Shown here one piece after another: positions 1 through 5,041 of a stretch of 5,041 bases of DNA. A program made the translations under genes and the position numbers. Below the pieces are notes generated by a model, which saw only the letters and a list, made by a program, of their open reading frames with translations, was not told where the DNA came from and searched no databases. The stretch lies in the NCBI GenBank assembly GCA_029940345.1, contig JAOZRC010000451.1, positions 1 through 5,041 of the forward strand, read 5' to 3'. Within the stretch, counting starts at the first letter, position 1; every line of letters starts with the position of its first letter. This DNA is from Desulfobacterales bacterium (GTDB lineage Bacteria > Desulfobacterota > Desulfobacteria > Desulfobacterales > JAUCGF01).

Positions 1-640
1 CTTCGGCATCCATGCGCTCCAAAGTGTCGGTTCTGACCGTGCCCGCATCCGCCACACCTTTTAAAATCGCATAAACCACAGCATCGTGGGTGCCGCCAAA
101 GGTAAGCGCTTTAAAGACTTTGTACGGATCGATTTTATTCTCCAGCATCTCCCGCCAGGCCATGCGCCATCCGCCGAAGGAAGTTTCTTTCACGGCCATA
201 AACGTTTTTGCTTTCAAATCCTCCAGTTGTCGCATATCTTGCCGGTCTCGGCGGCAAAAGATGACACCGCCGAAAGTGGTGTGGATACGGTTTAACAACC
301 GATTTTTTAACGTGGCGATGCGATTGGCCCCGTAAAAATGCTCTAATTCGACATAGAATGATGAGTTGGAAAGGATAAAATCGACTTCTTGGGCCGCGAC
401 AGCGTCATAAATGTGTTCAAAATCCAAAGGAACAATGACAAAAGCGTGGTGGGGAATTTTGTCAGTCAGATAGCGGGCTGTGGGAGACCATTTAGCGAGG
501 CAGCGTTCAGGCCCTCTTTTGGCCAGTATACCAATCTTAATGACCTGCTCCGCTGCCATCGGGCGATCCGGAACGGTTAAGTTAAGCCCAATAATGGCTA
601 ACAAAGCTAAAAAAATATTTTTAAATAAATCTGTTTTCAC
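1..640 (-). CDS. PhnD-like periplasmic sensor/binding protein, TtrS-like (partial, 3' end beyond window)
   Basis: The first 213 residues are visible and the frame stays open to the window edge. Residues 1-30 form a signal peptide: K2 and K7, a hydrophobic core FLALLAIIGL, and likely cleavage near MAA/EQ. A PhnD-type (type 2 periplasmic binding) fold follows, with IGILAKRGPE (36-45), NSSFYVELE (92-100), FGGVIFCR (123-130), ETSFGGWRMAW (152-162), FGGTHDAVVYA (181-191) and GTVRTDTLERM (200-210). From memory, these strings resemble the periplasmic sensor regions of TtrS-like histidine kinases more than the PhnD proteins of phosphonate importers. Known relatives sense tetrathionate (TtrS) or thiosulfate (ThsS). 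The start is GTG at 640, the only start codon between an upstream in-frame TAA and the signal peptide; no clear Shine-Dalgarno sequence precedes it. It begins 32 bp after the stop of the 202-aa gene, so co-transcription is likely. Whether PAS, kinase or other domains follow cannot be seen, so a stand-alone binding protein remains possible. Confidence 0.8.
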   Translation of the reverse strand, partial: MKTDLFKNIFLALLAIIGLNLTVPDRPMAAEQVIKIGILAKRGPERCLAKWSPTARYLTDKIPHHAFVIVPLDFEHIYDAVAAQEVDFILSNSSFYVELEHFYGANRIATLKNRLLNRIHTTFGGVIFCRRDRQDMRQLEDLKAKTFMAVKETSFGGWRMAWREMLENKIDPYKVFKALTFGGTHDAVVYAILKGVADAGTVRTDTLERMDAE

Positions 641-672
641 GATTTGGGTCTTGCGAAATGATAAACCAGAAT

Positions 673-1281
673 TTAGGTTATACTTACTTTACGCTTTCTT
701 TTGCGCACCTTACGTACAAGAAACTCAATGAACCATATTAAAAACAAGATTGTATTAAAATAGAAAATATAGAGATAAGCGCCGCTGATATTCGCACCGG
801 AGGAGGACACCCAAGCATATTCAATGCCTGTCCGGGCCAAAAGTATGGCTGGGGTGAACCGGACGTAGTCTATCCAGATCAGGAAAAAAAACAGGGGTAA
901 AAAATAAGTGACCCCCATTTCAAAGAATTTATCGATAATGATCTTTTCATAGACATCATCCGCAGCCTGATGAATCCCTTTGCGGATAACTTTTTCCAGC
1001 TTTTTATCATCCAGCGCGTGTGTATGTTTAAGTGTCTCCAATCGTGCTTTAAATAGTTTTTTACGCCTTTCTTCACGCTTAGAGCTGAATTTTACAGAAA
1101 GAATTCTTGAAATTACGGCACCTGCAAGGGCGATAATGAATATTTGGGAATGGGGTGAAAAGGAACTGACTGGGAAAAAGAACCAGTAGAGGAAAATTTC
1201 TATCCCATGAATAACGGGCATTACGAGATTGTAAAAAATAACATCAAAAAATTTTTCAATTATGTCATACAGTGAACCCAT
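673..1281 (-). CDS. Four-helix membrane protein of unknown function, Oxa1/DUF106-like outline
   Basis: This 202-aa protein is not recognised with certainty. Its visible parts are a hydrophobic or interfacial N-terminus (about 11-36), a clear membrane helix (about 45-64), a strongly charged, probably helical stretch (about 65-118, starting SSKREERRKKLFKAR), a helix at about 122-141 (FLPLFFFLIWI), a polar connecting loop, a helix at about 168-188, and a very basic tail (RKVRKRKRK) predicted to be cytoplasmic. One helix, a cytoplasmic coiled segment, then further helices is the general plan of Oxa1-superfamily/DUF106 (EMC3/TMCO1-like) proteins; this is an inference from topology, not sequence identity. 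The ATG at 1281 is preceded only by an A-rich AAGAAG, so translation initiation may be modest. It sits between the TauE-like permease (246 bp upstream) and the PhnD-like gene (32 bp downstream), all on one strand. A role in assembling the membrane proteins of this locus is conceivable but unsupported. Confidence 0.7.
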   Translation of the reverse strand: MGSLYDIIEKFFDVIFYNLVMPVIHGIEIFLYWFFFPVSSFSPHSQIFIIALAGAVISRILSVKFSSKREERRKKLFKARLETLKHTHALDDKKLEKVIRKGIHQAADDVYEKIIIDKFFEMGVTYFLPLFFFLIWIDYVRFTPAILLARTGIEYAWVSSSGANISGAYLYIFYFNTILFLIWFIEFLVRKVRKRKRKVSIT

Positions 1282-1332
1282 CGTTTCTTCTTTTTGTTTT
1301 TCGGATTGTTTTTACCTAAAAGAAAAACCATT

Positions 1333-1506
1333 GTCTGAATTAGGATTTTTAGGATTGATTGATTTTAGGATTATTTTTTGGCATCCTTCATTTTGCCCTG
1401 AGAATAGTTTACACTTTTCAAAGGAACACAGATAATATTATATATGCTAAATCTTCATAATTCTGTAATCCATCAATCCGTTAATCTTATAAATCCTAAT
1501 TCAGAC
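1333..1506. repeat. Long inverted repeat (41-bp arms), MITE-like
   Basis: Arm 1333-1373 and arm 1466-1506 are inverted copies of each other, matching at 33 of 41 positions without gaps. The outermost 16 bp are perfect (GTCTGAATTAGGATTT against AAATCCTAATTCAGAC). The arms enclose 92 bp with no recognisable content. The left arm contains TTAGGATT three times (1340, 1349, 1365). The element fills most of the gap between the stop of the TauE-like gene (22 bp from the right arm) and the start of the 202-aa gene. It has the form of a small non-autonomous mobile element or dispersed repeat. GGATT-rich inverted repeats of this kind are, from memory, common in environmental anaerobe genomes. No target-site duplication is evident. 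Transcripts in either direction could fold into a long AT-rich hairpin that might weaken read-through or protect the upstream mRNA. Confidence 0.8.
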
Positions 1507-1527
1507 GGTGATTGCATCCCTGATTCC

Positions 1528-3201
1528 TTAGCGTAAGAACGGCAATAGGTTCGTGTATTTCAGGAATACGATAACAAGGATGCCAGCCAGCGCCCTTTTG
1601 AGAAAAATCTCGGGCAGTTTTTTCTGAATCATGGGACCCACTTTCCCGCCAGCCATTGCACCGATTGCGATCAGAGCCGCCATAATCCAGTCAGGGCTAT
1701 AGCCGTTAAGCATGTACCGGGCGATACCGCCGATGGAGGTGCCAAAGGTGCCGCAAAGCGAAATCGGCACAGCCAGGTGCATGGGATAGCCCATAATGGT
1801 GGTCATAAACGGCACGAGCATGAATCCGCCGCCAACACCAAAGGCCGCAGCGATACAACCGATAATAATACCGCCAAAAAATAACACGATGGGATTGGCT
1901 TTGAAGGCTTCACCCCAGAAACTGAATTTGATTCGGGTGGGCGTCCAGCCTCCCTCAATTTCAACTTTGCCCAATTCGGCGGAGCGGCCTTCGGCTTTGG
2001 CTTTTTTCAATTCCGCATTGAATTTTTGCACAATCGCTTTGATCGCTTTTTTCTTTTCAATTGATTTTTTAGTGGATTCCCACCAGAGCTTGGCGCCAAT
2101 TAACAAGCAAATAAAACCTAACCAAAATTTATAGGCTTTCATCGGCAGATACTTGGCGGAGTATGTGGGACCGATCCAGAAGGCGCCGATTAAAATACCG
2201 GCCACAAAGAAGATTGCCACCGGCCATGCCAGACGCCCCTCCTTTAAATAGGAATAAACGCCGGTAATGGGTGAACATAACGTTAAAAACAGGTTGGTGG
2301 GTTTGACCGCGTTGGCCGCATTAACGCCTACCATGCCGTTGGTGCCGACAACGGTGATCTGGAAAGCCGCAGTGAACAGACCGCCAGCCGCACCCACGAT
2401 AACAAACATACAACCAATCAGAAAGGCGCCGATTAGCACAACCAGCGGATTCATATAGGTGCCGCCGGTTTTAAAGTAAAACCCGCTTTTTTGAACATCA
2501 AATTTGGCAACTTTCTCGCCGTTGACATACACGCTCATAGGCGTGTCAGGGGCAATACGTTTGCCAAGACTAAACGACGCGGTGTATTCACCCGTATCTT
2601 TTTTCAAATCAACGCTAACACCGGCATTCCAGTCTTTGCCGGCATCACCAGACATTATCATACGGGCGTTTCCGCCGCCAACAGGCCTCTCCTTGGAAAC
2701 GGTGTTGATTCCGAACTTCTTTTCATGGGTGAATACCAAAAACATCCATTGTTTTTCAGAGTTTATCGGGCCGAGCATCTTCTGAACGTCCGCCGGGACG
2801 TCGCCCCATTTTTTGATCTTGTTGACTTCCATCGTCCATTTGAACGGCGGCCACGCGAATATTCCGGATGTCTGGCCTTTATCAGCCATTGTGGGGGTCG
2901 CCAGATTTTGCGGCGCGCTGGTTAGCATATAATACGATGGCGGAATCGCCGCATCACCGAATTGTTTGACTAATTTACCCTTTTCTTTAGCCCCGGGAGA
3001 ATCCGCGCCTTTAAACAATTTTTCCGAGCAGACCACGATATAGAGGTCCTGGCCCGGTGCGATCTTACCTTTGATCTGCACGTTACCGCCCGCTTCAGGG
3101 GTTTTGGAAGACAACTCCGCCGTGGCCGCCATTCCCGTGGCGGCAACCATAAACAGGATTAAAAAAAACACGCTTGCAATACCACACCATCTTTTCAACA
3201 T
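1528..3201 (-). CDS. TauE/SafE-family anion permease with N-terminal extracytoplasmic domain
   Basis: This complete 557-aa protein is probably an inner-membrane exporter of sulfite or a related sulfur/organosulfonate anion. Residues 1-26 are a signal peptide (LKRW, then a hydrophobic core, cleavage near GMA/ATA). Residues about 27-248 form a soluble extracytoplasmic domain I do not recognise. The membrane part has two related halves, as in TauE/SafE proteins: the first begins about 252 and carries GAAGGLFTAAF (270-280); the second begins about 436 and carries GVGGGFMLVPFM (455-466). About eight helices are likely. A basic cytoplasmic linker (about 376-432, rich in K and E) joins the halves. 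Typical TauE proteins are about 250-300 aa, so this one is roughly twice the usual length because of the added domain and linker. The ATG at 3201 follows a strong AAGGAGGG. The family assignment is firm; the substrate is inferred from the neighbouring PhsA/PsrA-type reductase. A sigma-54-like promoter lies about 100 bp upstream. Confidence 0.9.
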   Translation of the reverse strand: MLKRWCGIASVFFLILFMVAATGMAATAELSSKTPEAGGNVQIKGKIAPGQDLYIVVCSEKLFKGADSPGAKEKGKLVKQFGDAAIPPSYYMLTSAPQNLATPTMADKGQTSGIFAWPPFKWTMEVNKIKKWGDVPADVQKMLGPINSEKQWMFLVFTHEKKFGINTVSKERPVGGGNARMIMSGDAGKDWNAGVSVDLKKDTGEYTASFSLGKRIAPDTPMSVYVNGEKVAKFDVQKSGFYFKTGGTYMNPLVVLIGAFLIGCMFVIVGAAGGLFTAAFQITVVGTNGMVGVNAANAVKPTNLFLTLCSPITGVYSYLKEGRLAWPVAIFFVAGILIGAFWIGPTYSAKYLPMKAYKFWLGFICLLIGAKLWWESTKKSIEKKKAIKAIVQKFNAELKKAKAEGRSAELGKVEIEGGWTPTRIKFSFWGEAFKANPIVLFFGGIIIGCIAAAFGVGGGFMLVPFMTTIMGYPMHLAVPISLCGTFGTSIGGIARYMLNGYSPDWIMAALIAIGAMAGGKVGPMIQKKLPEIFLKRALAGILVIVFLKYTNLLPFLR

Positions 3202-3206
3202 GAACT

Positions 3207-3214
3207 CCCTCCTT
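3207..3214 (-). promoter_or_regulatory. Strong ribosome binding site of the TauE-like gene
   Basis: On the minus strand AAGGAGGG lies 5 nt before the ATG at 3201. It is an almost full complement of the 16S rRNA tail and fixes the start of the 557-aa protein directly before its signal peptide. Confidence 0.85.
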
Positions 3215-3279
3215 ACAATAGATTAAATGATTAAACTAAAATAAAACAAAATAATACTTCTGACAATCGCCTTGGAACT

Positions 3280-3306
3280 ATGCAAACCTATTGCAACCCC
3301 ATGCAA
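3280..3306. repeat. Three-step TGCAA ladder over the leftward promoter start region
   Basis: TGCAA occurs at 3281, 3292 and 3302, with steps of 11 and 10 bp, so all copies lie on the same face of the helix. The last copy is the -12 element of the proposed sigma-54 promoter, and the other two cover the predicted transcription start. It may be chance in AT-rich DNA, or a binding site for a regulator that recognises the TGCAA core also present in the upstream motif. Confidence 0.4.
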
Positions 3307-3317
3307 GCTATGTGCCA
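3302..3317 (-). promoter_or_regulatory. Sigma-54 promoter for the TauE-like gene
   Basis: The minus strand reads TGGCACATAGCTTGCA. It matches the sigma-54 consensus TGGCACG-N4-TTGCW at every conserved position except the seventh (A for G), with exactly 10 bp between the invariant GG and GC. Transcription would start near 3291, leaving a leader of about 90 nt. Sigma-54 promoters need an ATP-dependent enhancer-binding activator; the repeated motif 150-320 bp upstream is a candidate site for it. Confidence 0.75.
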
Positions 3318-3445
3318 TAAAAATTCAAATATTTTTCAAAATAAAAATTTTGTTGAAAGAGGCGTTTTAATACTATTAATTCAGCAATATATATAGGATA
3401 TGGCGTAATTTTATGAAAATAATTTGTCAATCGGCGTTGTGTAAA

Positions 3446-3456
3446 ATTGCTGCAAT
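3446..3456. promoter_or_regulatory. Short perfect dyad ATTGC-T-GCAAT
   Basis: This 11-bp palindrome has half-site GCAAT, the same core as the neighbouring TGCAATAAAT copies, and lies about 10 bp to the left of the first copy. A further TTGC follows at once (3457-3460). It may be an additional operator half-site pair of the same regulator. It is short and could be chance. Confidence 0.4.
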
Positions 3457-3466
3457 TGCGCATTGA

Positions 3467-3629
3467 ATTTATTGCACCATTGATCTGAATTGCGACATTT
3501 CGATATGTTATCATCATATTTTCCAGATTTGCAATAAATAGATTGCAGTGAAATATATTTATTGCACTTCATGGCGTGTCGGAACCATGTAAGTTCAAAT
3601 CACTGTTTAGACCAACAGTTGCAATAAAT
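3467..3629. promoter_or_regulatory. Four-copy TGCAATAAAT array, candidate enhancer (UAS)
   Basis: The 10-mer TGCAATAAAT occurs exactly four times: 3467-3476 (minus), 3530-3539 (plus), 3557-3566 (minus) and 3620-3629 (plus). The minus copies share the extension GTGCAATAAAT and the plus copies share TTGCAATAAAT. Centre-to-centre distances are 63, 27 and 63 bp, so a divergent pair with a 63-bp spacing is repeated 90 bp further on. Relative to the predicted rightward start the copies lie about 115-275 bp upstream; relative to the leftward start they lie about 180-335 bp upstream. Both ranges are typical of enhancers for sigma-54 activators. The cognate protein is unknown; an NtrC-family response regulator partnering the PhnD-like sensor is the natural candidate but is not in the window. 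Confidence 0.65.
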
Positions 3630-3716
3630 CTATATCATATTGAAATTAAAGGAATATTGTATAAATATAAAGTAGGTGGCTTGCAAAATAAAAAAAAAGC
3701 GTGAAATTTTCATTGT

Positions 3717-3732
3717 TGGTATGAATATTGCT
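3717..3732 (+). promoter_or_regulatory. Sigma-54 promoter for the molybdoenzyme gene
   Basis: TGGTATGAATATTGCT matches TGGCACG-N4-TTGCW with T for C at positions 4 and 6. The invariant GG and GC are both present with the required 10-bp spacing, and the preceding base is the favoured pyrimidine. The predicted start is near 3743, giving a leader of about 59 nt. The match is weaker than the leftward promoter, but its position directly upstream of the gene and facing the motif array supports it. Confidence 0.62.
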
Positions 3733-3790
3733 ATAAGCATTAAGGTAAAAACCCAAGTAATAATTTCATAGAAATATAATATAAATATTT

Positions 3791-3795
3791 GGAGG
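3791..3795 (+). promoter_or_regulatory. Ribosome binding site deciding the ATG at 3802
   Basis: GGAGG lies 6 nt before the ATG at 3802. A second in-frame ATG at 3796 abuts this GGAGG and is too close to be used, so the protein starts MEKEVYS. An in-frame TAG at 3769 excludes a longer N-terminus, and with it any Tat signal. Confidence 0.85.
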
Positions 3796-3801
3796 ATGGT
3801 T

Positions 3802-5041
3802 ATGGAAAAAGAAGTTTACAGCTTATGTTTTATGTGTTCGGTGCGCTGCCCGATCAAGGCTTACGTCAAAGACGGTCAGGTCACTTTTATAGAGGGCAAT
3901 CCGCATGTGCCTGGAATGGAGGGAAGCTTGTGTCCGCGAGGTTCCGCCGGCACCTCCTTACTTTATGACGATGAAAGAGTGAAAGACCCGATGATCCGCG
4001 TGGGTGCGCGCGGCGAGGGGCATTTCCGCAAGGCCAGTTGGGACGAGGCCCTGAATTATGTGGCTGATAAGCTTAAACCTATTATAGAGGAGCATGGCGG
4101 TCATAGTGTCGTTATCGGAGAGCGCACCCAACTGGCCACCCATGTCACCAAGACTTTCCTGAAAGCGATCAAATCACCGAACCAATTCACCCACGACGCG
4201 CTCTGTAAAGGCTCTGTGAATACGGCCTGCCGCTCTCTTTTCGGTTATACAGACGCCCAGATGGGCATTGATTACGGAAATACCAAACATATCGTGTTGT
4301 ATGGCCGCAACCTGTTTGAGGCGGTTGCGGTAAAGGAAGTCAACAACATGATGAACGCGCTGACCAAGGGTGCCGAACTCACCTACATTGATCCCAGGGT
4401 CACCATCACGGCCACAAAGGCCCGACGTTACTGGATGATCCGTCCCGGCACCGATCTGGCCCTTAATTATGCCCTTATCAATGTGATTCTTAAAGAAAAT
4501 TTATACGACGCCAAATATGTGAACCGGTGGGTTCTCGGTTTGTCCGAGCTTCAGGATTTTGTCAATCCCTATACACCGGAATGGGCTGAGAAAGAAACTG
4601 GCATTGCGGCCGGAGCGATTACAGACCTTGCCCGGCGCGTAAGCAAAGACAAACCCAACGTTATTTTCCATTTCGGTTATCGCGGCGCCAACCATCCCAA
4701 CGAAGTTTACACCCGTCGCTCCATTATGATTCTCAACGCTCTTATGGGAAGCGTCGAGGCCAAGGGCGGCTTCTTTATCAAAAAAGGTCCGGGTGAAGAA
4801 GGGGGCAAGCCTGCCAGGAAGCTGACGGAACAAAAATTTCCCAAGATCGAAGCGACACGTTTTGACAAGGTGGGAACACCTGATTTTCCGCTGCCGGACC
4901 CCAACCACGGCGTCGGCCAGATGCTACCGTTCGCTATTTTAAATGAAGACCCCTATCCTATCAAGGCGCTGATCAACTTTCGTTTCGATCCCCTGATGTC
5001 CATTGCGGACACCGCTTTTACCAAAAAAGCGTTGGATAAAC
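3802..5041 (+). CDS. Molybdopterin oxidoreductase catalytic subunit, PhsA/PsrA type (partial, 3' end beyond window)
   Basis: The first 413 residues are visible of a protein probably 650-750 aa long, judged from the family. It belongs to the DMSO-reductase superfamily and most resembles thiosulfate/polysulfide reductase catalytic subunits (PhsA/PsrA). The N-terminal [4Fe-4S] motif is C9-x2-C12-x3-C16-x27-C44, in the contexts LCFMCSVRCP and GSLCPRG. The signature KASWDEAL (77-84) follows. C135 in HDALCKGSVNTA is the likely molybdenum ligand; cysteine, not serine or selenocysteine, fits PhsA/PsrA. Cofactor-domain strings include YGRN (167-170), YIDPR (195-199), RPGTDLAL (214-221), FGYRG (291-295) and MGSVEAKGGF (315-324). 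There is no Tat or Sec signal and no room for one upstream, whereas classical PhsA, PsrA and TtrA are exported, so this subunit is predicted to act in the cytoplasm. Iron-sulfur and membrane subunits would be expected downstream. The substrate (thiosulfate, polysulfide, tetrathionate, or sulfite oxidation as in SoeA) is undetermined. Confidence 0.9.
   Translation, partial: MEKEVYSLCFMCSVRCPIKAYVKDGQVTFIEGNPHVPGMEGSLCPRGSAGTSLLYDDERVKDPMIRVGARGEGHFRKASWDEALNYVADKLKPIIEEHGGHSVVIGERTQLATHVTKTFLKAIKSPNQFTHDALCKGSVNTACRSLFGYTDAQMGIDYGNTKHIVLYGRNLFEAVAVKEVNNMMNALTKGAELTYIDPRVTITATKARRYWMIRPGTDLALNYALINVILKENLYDAKYVNRWVLGLSELQDFVNPYTPEWAEKETGIAAGAITDLARRVSKDKPNVIFHFGYRGANHPNEVYTRRSIMILNALMGSVEAKGGFFIKKGPGEEGGKPARKLTEQKFPKIEATRFDKVGTPDFPLPDPNHGVGQMLPFAILNEDPYPIKALINFRFDPLMSIADTAFTKKALDK

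Larger units (their letters stand above)
3202..3801. other. Divergent 600-bp control region, no gene
   Basis: This very AT-rich stretch separates the leftward TauE-like gene from the rightward molybdoenzyme gene. It holds no convincing coding sequence. It contains one sigma-54-like promoter for each direction, four exact copies of a 10-bp motif placed between them, a short perfect dyad, a three-copy TGCAA ladder over the leftward promoter, and a strong ribosome binding site at each end. Predicted transcription starts are near 3291 (leftward, about 90-nt leader) and 3743 (rightward, about 59-nt leader). These positions are inferred from the usual distance of about 12 bp from the GC element of sigma-54 promoters. 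Confidence 0.85.

Noticed and set aside
86..731. Several plus-strand open frames opposite the PhnD-like gene
   Set aside because: They are antisense to a frame with clear family motifs and a signal peptide, and their own translations show no family resemblance.
1375..1395. Possible sigma-54 promoter (TGGCA ... TTTTGC) on the plus strand
   Set aside because: The GG-to-GC spacing is 13 bp instead of 10, and it points away from the 202-aa gene.
1466..1506. Intrinsic terminator after the TauE-like gene
   Set aside because: The arms are AT-rich, the loop is 92 nt, and no GC-rich stem followed by a T-run is seen, so a classical terminator is not supported.
2491..2925. 144-codon plus-strand open frame
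   Set aside because: It is antisense to the extracytoplasmic domain of the TauE-like gene; the long open frame is a by-product of codon use on the other strand.
3308..3517. 69-codon minus-strand open frame in the control region
   Set aside because: It has no ribosome binding site, low-complexity AT-driven composition, and overlaps the proposed promoter and enhancer motifs.
3467..3629. Reading the four-copy motif as a CRISPR array or replication iterons
   Set aside because: The units are only 10 bp, alternate in orientation and are unequally spaced; no cas or replication-initiator gene is present.
3796..3798. Upstream in-frame ATG as start of the molybdoenzyme
   Set aside because: It directly abuts GGAGG, leaving no spacer; the ATG at 3802 has a normal 6-nt spacing.
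4501..4908. 135-codon minus-strand open frame
   Set aside because: It is antisense to the molybdoenzyme, whose reading frame is unambiguous, and it has no ribosome binding site or recognisable domain.

Overview
The window looks like part of a sulfur-metabolism locus from an anaerobic, probably sulfur-compound-reducing bacterium. My best guess is a member of the Desulfobacterota (Desulfobacterales-like). That guess rests on recalled protein resemblance, moderate base composition, very AT-rich intergenic DNA and apparent sigma-54 promoters; no database search was possible.

Layout: three genes run leftward and one runs rightward from a shared 600-bp divergent control region. Leftward, reading from the centre: (i) a 557-aa TauE/SafE-family permease (1528-3201) with a signal peptide and a large extracytoplasmic domain fused ahead of the membrane part; (ii) after a 246-bp gap holding a long inverted repeat, a 202-aa membrane protein of unknown function with an Oxa1/DUF106-like outline (673-1281); (iii) 32 bp further on, the N-terminal 213 residues of a PhnD-like periplasmic binding protein or sensor (1-640), cut by the window edge. 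Its sequence resembles the sensor domains of TtrS-like histidine kinases. Rightward: the first 413 residues of a molybdopterin/[4Fe-4S] oxidoreductase of the PhsA/PsrA (thiosulfate/polysulfide reductase) type (3802-5041), cut by the other edge and lacking a Tat signal.

The most informative part is the divergent intergenic region (3202-3801). It carries a near-consensus sigma-54 promoter on each strand (3302-3317 minus, 3717-3732 plus). Between them are four exact copies of TGCAATAAAT in alternating orientation, with centre spacings of 63, 27 and 63 bp. This is the layout expected when one enhancer-binding activator drives two divergent sigma-54 promoters.

Inferred model: a sulfur-oxyanion sensor (the PhnD-like protein, perhaps a kinase with an NtrC-type partner beyond the left edge) switches on both the reductase and the TauE permease. 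If the reductase splits thiosulfate or a similar compound in the cytoplasm, as its missing export signal suggests, the permease would remove the sulfite or related product. The substrate, the transported ion and the regulator are not shown by the sequence.
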